Assembly (NCBI RefSeq): GCF_001280005.1
Contig: NZ_LGDW01000248.1
Coordinates: forward strand, 1-64,000
Reading direction: 5' to 3'
Source: Streptomyces sp. NRRL WC-3618
Lineage (GTDB): Bacteria; Actinomycetota; Actinomycetes; Streptomycetales; Streptomycetaceae
Length of the DNA stretch: 64,000 bases
This document shows positions 36,223 through 45,817 of the stretch, piece after piece; the first letter of the stretch is position 1, and every line of letters starts with the position of its first letter. A program made the position numbers and the translations under genes. The notes beneath the pieces were generated by a model, which was not told where the DNA came from, ran no database searches, and worked only from the letters and a program-made list of their open reading frames with translations.

Positions 36223-38109
36223 ATGCCCGCACCGCACTTGGCGCTCCCGCCCAACGACCGGGTCCTGTCGTTGTTCACCGGCTGGACCCGGGCACACTGG
36301 GAGGCGCTCGCCGACCGGCAGTTGGCGGCGCTGGTCCCCTACGCGACGCCGGGTCTCGCGCAGTACCGGCTGCCGGGCCGGAACTCCTCCGCGGGCGTGG
36401 TGTCGGACGGACTCGAGGGCTTCGCACGGTCATTTCTGCTGGCCTCCTTCCGGATCGCGGGAGCGGCGGGCGAGGTGGACGCCCGTCTCGTAGAACGCTA
36501 CGCGCAGGGTCTGACAACGGGCACGGACCGTGACAGCGGCGAGGCCTGGCCCGAACTCACCGACTGTTCCCAGCCGATGACCGAGGCGGCCTCGATCGCC
36601 ATCGGGCTGCACGAGACCCGCCCCTGGATCTGGGACCGGCTCGACGTGGACGTCCAGGAGCGGATCGTCGACTGGCTGTGGGGATTCGTGGGCCGCCGCA
36701 CCCGGGACGACAGCGGGCGGCTGTGCCAGGTCGTCGCCGAGCAGTTCCTGGCCTCCGTGGGCGCGCCGCACCGCCAGGAGGACATCGACAGCGGACTCGA
36801 CCGGATCGACGACTGGTATGTCGGCGGCGGCTGGTACAGCGACGGCGACGGCCGTACGTTCGACTACCACGTCGGCTGGGCGCTGCATCTGTATCCGCTG
36901 CTCTGGAGCCGGATGACGGGCGGTGCGGACGGCGGGCGCGGCCGGGTGCACCGGCGTCGGCTCGCTCAGTTCCTCACCTCCTATCCGCACTTCTTCGGGG
37001 CGGACGGCGCCCCCGTCCACCAGGGCCGCTCCCTGACGTACCGTTTCGCCGCGACGGCTCCCGTCTGGCTGGGCGCGCTGGCCCGGTGCACTCCGCTGGC
37101 GCCGGGGCTGACCCGGCGGCTGGCCTCGGGCGCGGTGGCGCACTTCGTGGAGCGCGGGGTGCCCGACGAGCGCGGGCTGCTGCCGCTGGGCTGGTACGGC
37201 ACGTTTCTGCCCGCGACCCAGGCGAACTCGGGGCCGGGATCCCCGTACTGGTCGAGCATGGCCTTCCTGGGCCTGCTGCTGCCCCCGGAGCACGCGGTGT
37301 GGACCGCCCGTGAACGCCCGCTGCCCGTCGAGGAGTCGGACCAGTACACGGCGCTGCCGGGACCGGGGTGGCTGCTGCACGGCACCCGGCACGACGGCAT
37401 CGTGCGTCTCGTCAACCACGGCAGTGACCACAACCCGATGGAGGGACCCGCCGACGACGATCCGCACTACGCCAAGTTCGGATACTCGACGGCCACCGCA
37501 CCGGAGACGGGCTCGGTGGCCTGGGAGCGGAACGTGGACGGCCACCTGGCGCTCCTCGCGCCCGACGGCACGGCGTCGCGCCGACGCAGAATCGTTCCGC
37601 TGCACTGCTCGGGACGGGTCGCCGCCTCCTGGTACGAAGCCGAACTCCCCGGTGTCGATGGGGAGTTCCGGGTCGAGTCGACGAGCTTGCTGCACGGTTC
37701 GTGGGAGATCCGTGCGCACCGTGTCCAGGCACCGGCCGACGTGGCTGTCCGCGAGGGGGGCTACGCGGTGGCCGACACCGCCGTGCCCGAGGCCGAGCGG
37801 GGCGACGGCTGGGCCCTGACCCGTACCGGCTCGGGGCTGACCAGCGTGGTCGTCGCGCTGCACGGCTGGGACGACGTGACGGGCGTGGCCCGCGAGGTCG
37901 ACTCGAACGCCTTCGGCCCGCACTCGGCGACGCCCTACCTGCGGTGCTCGGCCCAAGCCCCGGGAGCGACCCGGCTGTTCGTGACCCTGGTCGCGCTGAC
38001 CCGGGACGCCGTGCATCCGCAGGCCCTGCGCGAGGCGGTGTCGTGCGCGGTGACGGAGGAGGGCCGCGCCCTGATCATGTTCCCGGACGGCGAGACGGTC
38101 TCCGTATGA
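36223..38109 (+). CDS. DUF2264 family protein, predicted glycosidase-like
   Basis: A 628-residue cytosolic protein (no signal peptide). It matches DUF2264: SDGLEGFARSFLLASFRIAG, YVGGGWYSDGDGRTFDYHVG, WALHLYPLLWSRM, FRYGRS-like HQGRSLTYRFAATAPVWLGA, LPLGWYGTF and NSGPGSPYWSSMAFLGLLLP. The first 380 residues form an alpha-barrel and the remainder a beta-rich domain. Some DUF2264 proteins have been classed as glycoside hydrolases (beta-glucuronidase-like), so uronide cleavage is a possibility but not shown here. It is a single gene, convergent with the conservon's GAF gene. Confidence 0.82.
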   Translation: MPAPHLALPPNDRVLSLFTGWTRAHWEALADRQLAALVPYATPGLAQYRLPGRNSSAGVVSDGLEGFARSFLLASFRIAGAAGEVDARLVERYAQGLTTGTDRDSGEAWPELTDCSQPMTEAASIAIGLHETRPWIWDRLDVDVQERIVDWLWGFVGRRTRDDSGRLCQVVAEQFLASVGAPHRQEDIDSGLDRIDDWYVGGGWYSDGDGRTFDYHVGWALHLYPLLWSRMTGGADGGRGRVHRRRLAQFLTSYPHFFGADGAPVHQGRSLTYRFAATAPVWLGALARCTPLAPGLTRRLASGAVAHFVERGVPDERGLLPLGWYGTFLPATQANSGPGSPYWSSMAFLGLLLPPEHAVWTARERPLPVEESDQYTALPGPGWLLHGTRHDGIVRLVNHGSDHNPMEGPADDDPHYAKFGYSTATAPETGSVAWERNVDGHLALLAPDGTASRRRRIVPLHCSGRVAASWYEAELPGVDGEFRVESTSLLHGSWEIRAHRVQAPADVAVREGGYAVADTAVPEAERGDGWALTRTGSGLTSVVVALHGWDDVTGVAREVDSNAFGPHSATPYLRCSAQAPGATRLFVTLVALTRDAVHPQALREAVSCAVTEEGRALIMFPDGETVSV

Positions 38110-38194
38110 CAAAGGCGATGACGACGATGCCGAAGACGCGCGTGTGACGCGGACGCAGTCCCCCGGGAACGAATCCCCCTGGAATCGGGCTCCC

Positions 38195-38782
38195 TCAGAG
38201 GGTGCCTTCCCCCGGCACGAGCTGCCCGACCAGTTCCGCCGCCATCGCCTTGATCGTCTCGAGCCCCGCCCTCCCCCAGGGACGCGGCTCGAAGTCGGCG
38301 ACGCACACCGTGCCCAGCGCCATGCCCGCCGTGTCGATGAGCGGCGCGCCCAGGTACGACCGGATACCGAACTCGTCGACGACCGGGTTGCCCGCGAACC
38401 GCGGATAGTCCCGGACGTCCTCCAGGACCAGTGCCTTGCGCCGGACCACCACATGCGGGCAGAACCCGTGGTCGCGCGGCAGCCGGCGGCCCACGCGCGG
38501 CTTCACCTCCTCGGAGTCGGCGCCGGCGTCCCGACGCCTGCCGGTGTCGGCGTCGCCGGGGACATGGAGCCCGGCGAAGAACTGCCGCTCCTCGCCGATG
38601 AAGTTGACCATCGCGTAGGGCGCGCCGACCAGCTCCGCGAGGCGGTCCGCGAAGGCGTCCAGGGCAGGTTCGGGCCGTTCCCCGAGGCCCAGTCCGTGCA
38701 GCCGCCGGGTGCGGGCGGGGGCGTCGCTGTCCTCGGGGGTCAGCAGCAGACGACCGGCCGGGCGGGGCGGGTCGTAGCTCAT
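38195..38782 (-). CDS. GAF-domain protein of the conservon
   Basis: A 195-residue GAF-domain protein: LAELVGAPYAMVNFIGEERQ, FFAGLHVP, HGFCPHVVVRRKALVLEDVR, NPVVDEFGIRSYLGAPL and LGTVCVADFEPRPW. GAF domains bind small ligands or haem and relay signals. Its ATG overlaps the cvnD stop by four bases, so it is the fifth gene of the conservon operon, in the position often taken by an extra signalling protein. The HGFC/H pattern is common in this subgroup. The ligand is unknown. Confidence 0.87.
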   Translation of the reverse strand: MSYDPPRPAGRLLLTPEDSDAPARTRRLHGLGLGERPEPALDAFADRLAELVGAPYAMVNFIGEERQFFAGLHVPGDADTGRRRDAGADSEEVKPRVGRRLPRDHGFCPHVVVRRKALVLEDVRDYPRFAGNPVVDEFGIRSYLGAPLIDTAGMALGTVCVADFEPRPWGRAGLETIKAMAAELVGQLVPGEGTL

Positions 38783-39387
38783 GGGCGGGCTCCCTCACTG
38801 TGGGCGCTGGGCGCGGACGCGGGCGCGTGGGCGAGCAGATGCCGTACGAGCGTGAGCAGGGTCTGCACTCCCGAACTGGAGATACGGGCGTCGCAGCGCA
38901 CGATCGGGATGGCGGGGTCGAGGTCGATCGCGGCGCGCACCTCTTCGGGGTCGTAGCGGTAGGAACCGTCGAACTCGTTGATCGCGACGATGAAGCCGAG
39001 GCCGCGCTGTTCGAAGAAGTCGACGGCCGCGAAGCAGTCCTCCAGGCGCCGGGTGTCGGCGAGGATCACCGCGCCGAGCGCGCCTTCGGAGAGCTCGTCC
39101 CACATGAACCAGAACCGCTCCTGTCCGGGCGTGCCGAACAGATAGAGGACGTGTTGCGGATCCAGGGTGATGCGACCGAAGTCCATCGCCACGGTGGTCT
39201 CGACCTTGTTCTCGATGCCTTCGAGACTGTCGGTCGAGGCACTCACCGTGGTGAGCAGTTCCTCCGTGCTGAGCGGCGCGATCTCGCTCACCGCGCCGAC
39301 CAGGGTCGTCTTGCCGACTCCGAACCCTCCCGCCACCAGGATCTTCAAGGCGGTGGGAAAGGGATCAGAGCTGTCGTCGTAGTCCAT
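38779..39387 (-). CDS. cvnD: Conservon GTPase, CvnD
   Basis: A 202-residue small Ras-like GTPase of the conservon type. G1 is GGFGVGKTTL, the switch/G3 region is LYLFGTPGQERFWFMWDEL, and G4 is AINEFD, the typical atypical N[x]xD. Conservon GTPases work with the histidine-kinase-like A protein and roadblock B protein at the membrane, in a eukaryote-like G-protein cascade that affects development and antibiotic production. The gene overlaps cvnC by 23 bases and the GAF gene by four. Confidence 0.93.
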   Translation of the reverse strand: MDYDDSSDPFPTALKILVAGGFGVGKTTLVGAVSEIAPLSTEELLTTVSASTDSLEGIENKVETTVAMDFGRITLDPQHVLYLFGTPGQERFWFMWDELSEGALGAVILADTRRLEDCFAAVDFFEQRGLGFIVAINEFDGSYRYDPEEVRAAIDLDPAIPIVRCDARISSSGVQTLLTLVRHLLAHAPASAPSAHSEGARP

Positions 39388-39742
39388 CGAGCACTGCCTC
39401 CAGAAGAGACCTGTCAGTGGGGTTGTGGGAGAACTCGGGCGGTTTGGTGGTGAGCGCGCCGCAGTCGACGAGGTCGGACAGCAACACCTTGGTGACCGCC
39501 GCCGGCAACTTCAGCTGGGCGGCCATCTCGGCGACCGACACGGGCAACCGGCACATTTCGAGCGCCTGTTCGTGTTCGGGGCCGAGGTAGCCGAGCGGGG
39601 TGGCCCCGGTGGCCATCACCTGGGACATGAGGTCGAGGGCGGTGGACGGCCGGGTCCGGCCATTGCTGACGGTGTAGGGGCGCACGAGCCGTCCGGCCGC
39701 GTCGTCGAGCCAGGGCCCGTCGCCGGCCGCCGTCACGCTCAA
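39365..39742 (-). CDS. cvnC: Conservon DUF742 protein, CvnC
   Basis: A 125-residue DUF742 protein with a winged-helix-like fold: LVRPYTVSNGRTRPSTALDL, LGPEHEQALEMCRLPVSVAE, MAAQLKLPAAVTKVLLSDLV and LLEAVLDGLRRQL. It is the third conserved member of conservons and may bind the GTPase or DNA; its exact role is not established. Start and stop overlap cvnB and cvnD. Confidence 0.92.
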   Translation of the reverse strand: MSVTAAGDGPWLDDAAGRLVRPYTVSNGRTRPSTALDLMSQVMATGATPLGYLGPEHEQALEMCRLPVSVAEMAAQLKLPAAVTKVLLSDLVDCGALTTKPPEFSHNPTDRSLLEAVLDGLRRQL

Positions 39743-40173
39743 GGCCTCATCGCCGACGGTTCGACGGCGGACTGCCGGGGCGCGGTCATCAGGTACGGGC
39801 GGACGCTCTTGACCAGCATCGCCATCTCGTACCCGAGCACCGCGGCATCGGCCTCCCGGCCCGCGAGCACGGCGAGACAGGTGCCGGAGCCCGCGGTGGT
39901 GACGAACAGCAGGGTCGAGTCGAGTTCGACGACGACCTGCCGGACCTCACCTCCGTCTCCGAACCGGATGCCCGCGCTGCGTCCGAGGGAGTAGAGACCG
40001 GAGGCCAGGGCGGCCATGTGGTCGGCGCTGTCCGGGTCGAGTCCGTGCACGGACTTGACGAGTCCGTCGCAGGACAGGAGTACCGCGCTCGTGGTGTGCG
40101 GTACGCGCTGGACGAGGCCGCTCATCAGCCAGTCGAGGTCGGATACATGGCCGGTCGGCAGATCGCTCGCCAT
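39739..40173 (-). CDS. cvnB: Conservon roadblock/LC7 protein, CvnB
   Basis: A 144-residue roadblock/LC7 protein: DLDWLMSGLVQRVPHTTSAV, SCDGLVKSVHGLDPDSADHM, AALASGLYSLGRSAGIRFGD and LAVLAGREADAAVLGYEM. It is presumed to be the GTPase-activating partner of CvnD. ATG 40173 has AAGGAG ten bases upstream. A longer frame from ATG 40272 overlaps the cvnA stop as ATGA and adds 33 Ser/Thr/Pro-rich residues; that coupled start is a serious alternative. Confidence 0.88.
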   Translation of the reverse strand: MASDLPTGHVSDLDWLMSGLVQRVPHTTSAVLLSCDGLVKSVHGLDPDSADHMAALASGLYSLGRSAGIRFGDGGEVRQVVVELDSTLLFVTTAGSGTCLAVLAGREADAAVLGYEMAMLVKSVRPYLMTAPRQSAVEPSAMRP

Positions 40174-40268
40174 GGTGGATCGACTCCTTGGGGTACGAAG
40201 GTCTGCGGGAGCGCTGGGGGTGGGGGCAGCACTGGTGCTGCTGCGGGTGGTGGTGCTGTGGGGGGTGG

Positions 40269-42452
40269 TCATCCGGCAGGTGCGCTCCCGTCGTGCCGGG
40301 TGGTGAGGTCCAGGTCGTGGCCGGGCGCGCGCAGTCGGTGCGCCTCGGGTATGGGGGAGGTGTCCCCGGGCGGTACGGCCCTGGAATCCGGAGAGTCCCT
40401 GTGGTCCCTGGGGGCCGTGGGGTACGCGGCGGCATCGGTGCGGCCCCCGTCCGGGGCCACCGGGGACAGGCCCGGTCCGGGTGGCCTCGTGGAGATCCGC
40501 TCCATGGACCCCGGTTCCTGATGGGCGGTCTCCGAGGCGGTCGGGTACGCGGGCTTCGTGTACGTCCGTTCCGAGGGCGCCGGTTGTCCGGAGGCCGCAG
40601 CCTCCGTGCGCGCCCGCTCTCCGTACCGCGCCTCGTACTCCCTCTCCATCGCCGCGATGGCCGGGTCCGTGTAGTCCGCCTCCAGTTGGCGGGCCTCGGC
40701 GAGCCCGATGCCGCGCTGGAAGGCGGCCATGAGGCCGGGGTCGTGTTCTACGACGTCGTCGCTCTCCGGGCGGGGAGCCGCCGGGCCGCCGCGCAGTTGG
40801 GGCGCGATGTGTTCCTGGGCGCGGCGGCGGGGCAGTTGGGGCTTGCCCATGGTGCCGCGCACGGCGCTGTTGCGGGGCGTGGACGGCGCGGCCACGTTGT
40901 CCGTGACGGTGCGCCGGTCGTCGGGGCGGATGCCGGGCATCGCCTCCGCCGGGTTGGGCCGCTCCGGGTGCGCCCCGCGTACGGGCAGTGGGGCGGGGCC
41001 CCGGCCGTTCGGCGCCGGTATGGCCGGCCGGGGCGCCTGGGGCCGGCGCGCCGGCGAGCCGCCGGTCTGCGGGCGGGGCGCCGGGGGCCGTTCCTCGTGG
41101 CCGGCGGCCGACGGACGCTGCTGGGGCGGCTCGGCCACCCTGCGCATGCCCCCGGTCTCGTGGATCTGGGCCTGGGCGCGGCTTTGGGGCTGAGGCGTCG
41201 TCTGGAGGCGCGGCTGCGGGACGACTCCGGATGCGCCCTGTCCCGGCTCCGTGCCCAGCAGCCCCTGCGGCACCACGAGTACGGCCTGCACGCCGCCGTA
41301 GATGTTGGTCTGCAGGCGGACGTGGATGCCGTGCCGGCGGGCGAGCTGGGAGACGACGAAGAGTCCGATGCGGCCGTCCTGGAGCAGGCTGGCCACGTTG
41401 ACCTGGTCGGGATCGGTGAGCAGGGCGTTCATCTTGTGCTGTTCTTCCACGGGCATACCGAGGCCGCGGTCCTCGACCTCGATGGCGAGCCCCGAGGTCA
41501 CGAGGTTGGCGCGCAGCAGCACCTGGGTGTGCGGGGCGGAGAACAGGGTGGCGTTCTCGACGAGTTCGGCGAGCAGGTGGATGACGTCGGCGACGGCGTG
41601 TCCGCGCAGGGTGCCGTCGATCGGGGGCACGAGCTTGACCCGCGAGTACTGCTCAACCTCCGCGATGGCCGAGCGCAGCACCTCCGTCATGGAGACCGGG
41701 TTGCTCCACTGGCGGCGGGAGACGGCGCCGCCGAGGACGGCGAGGTTCTCGGCGTGGCGACGGATGCGGGTGGCGAGGTGGTCGACGTGGAAGAGGCCCT
41801 TGAGCAGGTCGGGGTCCTCGATCTCGTGTTCCAGCTCGTCGAGGATGGAGATCTCGCGGTGCACGAGCGACTGAAGGCGCCGGGCGAGGTTGACGAAGAC
41901 CTCGACCTTCTGTTCGCTGCCCGCCTGGCTGGAGAGCTGCGAGGCCTGGACGACGGCGGTCACGGCGCCGTCGTGGGCGCGGGCGAGGTCGGCGCCGAGG
42001 AGCTCGAAGTCGTCGGCGTCGGCCGCCGGTTCACCACGCGGCCGGCGGGCCGGCAGGGGGTCGCCGCGCCGCAGGGCCTCCACGAGGGCGCCCAGGTCGG
42101 CTTCACCGCGGACGCTGGTCTGGCGCAGGGCACCGAGGCGTTCGCGTACGGATCTGGCGGTGCGGTCGGCGGCCACCAGAGCGATCACGATGCCGACGAG
42201 AGCCACGCCGACCGCCCCGGCGAGCACGGCGAAGAGGGTGAGGGTGGGCCGCACCCCGCTGGAGCGGATGAGGAACAGGACCGCCGCGCAGGCACTGAGG
42301 GCGACCGCGAGCGGCGGCAGCACGGCGAGCCGCATCAGTTGCGGCCGTATGTGGGTCTCGGGCAGCGAGGGGACGGCACGGGCGACCGGCCGACCGTGCC
42401 GCCCGCCCTCACGGCGGTCTGCGCGGGGGGCCGGTGCTCGGAGGTGAGACAT
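40269..42452 (-). CDS. cvnA: Conservon sensor histidine kinase-like protein, CvnA
   Basis: A 727-residue membrane protein. Two close hydrophobic segments near residues 30-85 (MRLAVLPPLAVALSACAAVL, FAVLAGAVGVALVGIVIALV) anchor it. A HAMP-like linker and dimerisation helices follow (VFVNLARRLQSLVHREISIL). The HATPase domain has LAELVENATLFSAPH, GLAIEVEDRGLGMP and GRIGLFVVSQLARRHGIHV. A long Pro/Arg-rich disordered tail ends the protein. It should sense a signal and act on CvnB/CvnD. ATG 42452 has GAGGA five bases upstream; an ATG at 42518 is possible. First gene of the A-B-C-D-GAF operon. Confidence 0.9.
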   Translation of the reverse strand: MSHLRAPAPRADRREGGRHGRPVARAVPSLPETHIRPQLMRLAVLPPLAVALSACAAVLFLIRSSGVRPTLTLFAVLAGAVGVALVGIVIALVAADRTARSVRERLGALRQTSVRGEADLGALVEALRRGDPLPARRPRGEPAADADDFELLGADLARAHDGAVTAVVQASQLSSQAGSEQKVEVFVNLARRLQSLVHREISILDELEHEIEDPDLLKGLFHVDHLATRIRRHAENLAVLGGAVSRRQWSNPVSMTEVLRSAIAEVEQYSRVKLVPPIDGTLRGHAVADVIHLLAELVENATLFSAPHTQVLLRANLVTSGLAIEVEDRGLGMPVEEQHKMNALLTDPDQVNVASLLQDGRIGLFVVSQLARRHGIHVRLQTNIYGGVQAVLVVPQGLLGTEPGQGASGVVPQPRLQTTPQPQSRAQAQIHETGGMRRVAEPPQQRPSAAGHEERPPAPRPQTGGSPARRPQAPRPAIPAPNGRGPAPLPVRGAHPERPNPAEAMPGIRPDDRRTVTDNVAAPSTPRNSAVRGTMGKPQLPRRRAQEHIAPQLRGGPAAPRPESDDVVEHDPGLMAAFQRGIGLAEARQLEADYTDPAIAAMEREYEARYGERARTEAAASGQPAPSERTYTKPAYPTASETAHQEPGSMERISTRPPGPGLSPVAPDGGRTDAAAYPTAPRDHRDSPDSRAVPPGDTSPIPEAHRLRAPGHDLDLTTRHDGSAPAG

Positions 42453-42738
42453 CTTCGTCCTCGTACTGGTGCGTCGGGACCTGGGATCGCGCGTCTGCGC
42501 GACTCGGGCGTGTGCCATCGCATTGCCGGTCGGGGGCCGAAGAAAACGGCCCTGTGTCGCCCGGCGGCCACTCACAGTAGTCGGCAAGGCATCATGTGCG
42601 GTGGGCAGTTGACAAACTCCCCCACACGGCGTCCCGCTCTGGTATGAGACCTCGCACGGCAGACCGATAAATCATTCGGACACGTATTCCCCCGCCGGAC
42701 CGAATCGATCAGACCTGGTCAGAGCCGCTCACGAACAG

Positions 42739-42781
42739 ACGGCGAGGGCCGGGAAGCCACCTGCTCCCCGGCCCTCGCCGT
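42739..42781. terminator. Strong hairpin terminator below the dnaK remnant
   Basis: A 15-bp perfect inverted repeat (42739-42753 with 42767-42781, arm ACGGCGAGGGCCGGG) with a 13-base loop lies after the dnaK remnant, about 40 bp beyond its stop. The other bases of 42453-42823 are the upstream region of the conservon and contain no gene. Confidence 0.8.
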
Positions 42782-42823
42782 CCGTACGACTGTCCGATCG
42801 TCGTCTGTTTTCGCCCTTCGCGG

Positions 42824-43712
<889 letters not shown>

Positions 43713-43786
43713 TCAGTAGACGGACGACGCGACAGTCCAACCGCGACAGATTTGCCCGGTCACCCGATTCACGGGAGGTTGACGCC

Positions 43787-44350
43787 ATGCGCACACTGAC
43801 TTTCGGCATGAACCAGAGCCTGGACGGCTACATCGCCGCGCCCGGCGACGACCTCGGCTGGAGCGTGCCGAGCGACGAGCTGTTCCAGTGGTGGTCCGAC
43901 CGGGTGGGGGCGACGGGCCTGGCGCTGTACGGGCGCAGACTGTGGGAGACGATGAGCTCCCACTGGCCGACCGCCGACCAGCAGCCCGGCGTCACACCGG
44001 CGCATGTCGAGTTCGCCCGCCGCTGGCGGAACATGCCGAAGGTGGTGTTCTCGTCGACGGCCAGCACGGTCGACTGGAACACCCGCCTGGTCACCGACGA
44101 CGCGGTCACCGAGATCGCCCGGCTGAAGGCCCAGGACGGCGGCCCCATGGACATCGGAGGCGCCACACTCGCCGCAGCGGCCATGCGGGCCGGGCTGATC
44201 GACGAGTACGCGATCGTCACCCATCCGGTCCTGGTGGGCGGCGGCACGCCGTTCTTCACGGCCCTGGACAACTGGGTGAACCTGAGCCTGGTGGAGACCC
44301 GGACGTTTCCTGACGGCGTGATGCTGACCAGGTACGCGACCAGGCGCTGA
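43787..44350 (+). CDS. Dihydrofolate reductase-like protein (RibD C-terminal type)
   Basis: A 187-residue member of the RibD C-terminal/DHFR-like family: FGMNQSLDGYIAAPGDDLGW, YGRRLWETMSSHWPT, KVVFSSTASTVDWNTRLV, DIGGATLAAAAMRAGLIDEY and HPVLVGGGTPFF. The family uses NADPH to reduce small substrates, but most stand-alone members have no known substrate. A good GGGAGG lies upstream of ATG 43787. It stands alone between the dnaK remnant and the phosphoesterase gene. Confidence 0.9.
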   Translation: MRTLTFGMNQSLDGYIAAPGDDLGWSVPSDELFQWWSDRVGATGLALYGRRLWETMSSHWPTADQQPGVTPAHVEFARRWRNMPKVVFSSTASTVDWNTRLVTDDAVTEIARLKAQDGGPMDIGGATLAAAAMRAGLIDEYAIVTHPVLVGGGTPFFTALDNWVNLSLVETRTFPDGVMLTRYATRR

Positions 44351-44479
44351 CTGCCCGACGTCGGATCAGCGCGGGCTTCGGGCGGCAAGGATCTCGTAGC
44401 GCCTGTCCCCGTCCGACCGGCTCGGGACAGCCGGATACAGTGCGCGCAACGGCAGCCTGGTTACTCAAGGAGGGGACGC

Positions 44480-45700
44480 GTGACCGACGCCAGCGAAACC
44501 CGATCCGCCGGCAGTGCGGCGCGGGCGACTCAGCAGAGCCGACTGCACCGTCTGATGCGCTACCTCCCCCTGATCGCCCCCGTCCTGCTGTGGACCGTGC
44601 CCTGCTTGCTGCTCCTGCACACGGGCCAGCACTGGCCCCTGCCCGTCACCCTGCCCGGCACCGCCCTGTTCCTTCTCGGCTTCATCACGATGCCGCTCGC
44701 GATGGCGCGCGGCCACGGCCGGCGTCAGCAGGACCGGGCGGCGATCGTCGGGGACACCCTGCTGGGCACCAGCTGGGTTCTGTTCACCTGGTCCGTTCTG
44801 CTCGGCGTCCTGTTGCGGCTCGCGCTGTCCGTGGCCGGCGTCGGCGAGGGTCAGGACCGGGCCCGGATCGTCACCTGGGCCGTCCTCGGCGTCACCGCCG
44901 TACTGCTCGCGTGGGGGTACGCCGAGGCCCGCCGCGTGCCACGCGTGCGCCGACTCGACGTGCAACTTCCACGGCTGGGTGCCGGCCTGGACGGTATCCG
45001 GGTCGTCCTGATCACCGACACCCACTACGGCCCGCTCGACCGCGCCCGCTGGTCGGCACGGGTGTGCGAGACGGTGAACACGCTGGAAGCCGACGTGGTC
45101 TGCCACACCGGCGACATCGCGGACGGCACGGCCGAACGCCGCCGTGCCCAGGCCGCCCCCCTCGCCACCGTGCGGGCCACCCGGGCCCGGGTGTACGTCA
45201 CCGGCAACCACGAGTACTACAGCGAAGCCCAGGGCTGGGTCGACCTGATGGACGAGCTGGGCTGGGAGCCGCTGCGCAACCGCCATCTGTTGCTCGAACG
45301 CGGAGGCGACACCCTCGTGGTCGCCGGCGTCGACGACGTCACCGCCGAATCCTCCGGCCTGACCGGCCACCGCGCCCACCTCGCCGGAGCCCTCAACGGC
45401 GCCGACCCCGACCTGCCCGTCCTGCTCCTCGCCCACCAGCCCAAGTTCATCGACAGGGCGGCAGCCGCCGGCATCGACCTCCAGCTCTCCGGCCACACCC
45501 ACGGCGGCCAGATCTGGCCCTTCCACCACCTGGTCCGCATCGACCAGCCCGCCCTCGCCGGCCTCAGCCACCACAGCCCCCGCACCCTCCTCTACACCAG
45601 CCGCGGCACCGGCTTCTGGGGCCCGCCCTTCCGCATCTTCGCCCCCAGCGAGATCACCCTGCTCGTACTCCGCTCCCCACAGCAGTCCACCTCGCCGTAA
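44480..45700 (+). CDS. Membrane-anchored metallophosphoesterase
   Basis: A 406-residue protein starting at GTG 44480 with AAGGAGG upstream. Four hydrophobic segments lie in residues 25-155 (YLPLIAPVLLWTVPCLLLLH, LPGTALFLLGFITMPLAMAR and two more). The calcineurin-like phosphoesterase domain follows, with all metal motifs: LITDTHYG, HTGDIADG, VTGNHEYY, LAHQPKF and SGHTHGGQIWP. The wording resembles YkuE/YaeI-type enzymes, some of which act on UDP-diacylglucosamine or other pyrophosphates. The substrate here is unknown. It is the last gene before the phosphonate cluster and is convergent with it. Confidence 0.9.
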   Translation: MTDASETRSAGSAARATQQSRLHRLMRYLPLIAPVLLWTVPCLLLLHTGQHWPLPVTLPGTALFLLGFITMPLAMARGHGRRQQDRAAIVGDTLLGTSWVLFTWSVLLGVLLRLALSVAGVGEGQDRARIVTWAVLGVTAVLLAWGYAEARRVPRVRRLDVQLPRLGAGLDGIRVVLITDTHYGPLDRARWSARVCETVNTLEADVVCHTGDIADGTAERRRAQAAPLATVRATRARVYVTGNHEYYSEAQGWVDLMDELGWEPLRNRHLLLERGGDTLVVAGVDDVTAESSGLTGHRAHLAGALNGADPDLPVLLLAHQPKFIDRAAAAGIDLQLSGHTHGGQIWPFHHLVRIDQPALAGLSHHSPRTLLYTSRGTGFWGPPFRIFAPSEITLLVLRSPQQSTSP

Positions 45701-45817
45701 CACCGGGCTGACCATTCGTACGACTCCGCAAGCCCTCGGCCGGACCAAAGGTCAGGCTGGGGGCTCGCGGTGTGACCGGCCGTCAGAATCGGACCGTGCC
45801 CGCCGCCTTGGTGCGTC

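Noticed and set aside
40188..42647. An 819-codon plus-strand frame opposite cvnA
   Set aside because: Shadow of the conservon kinase; no recognisable protein features.
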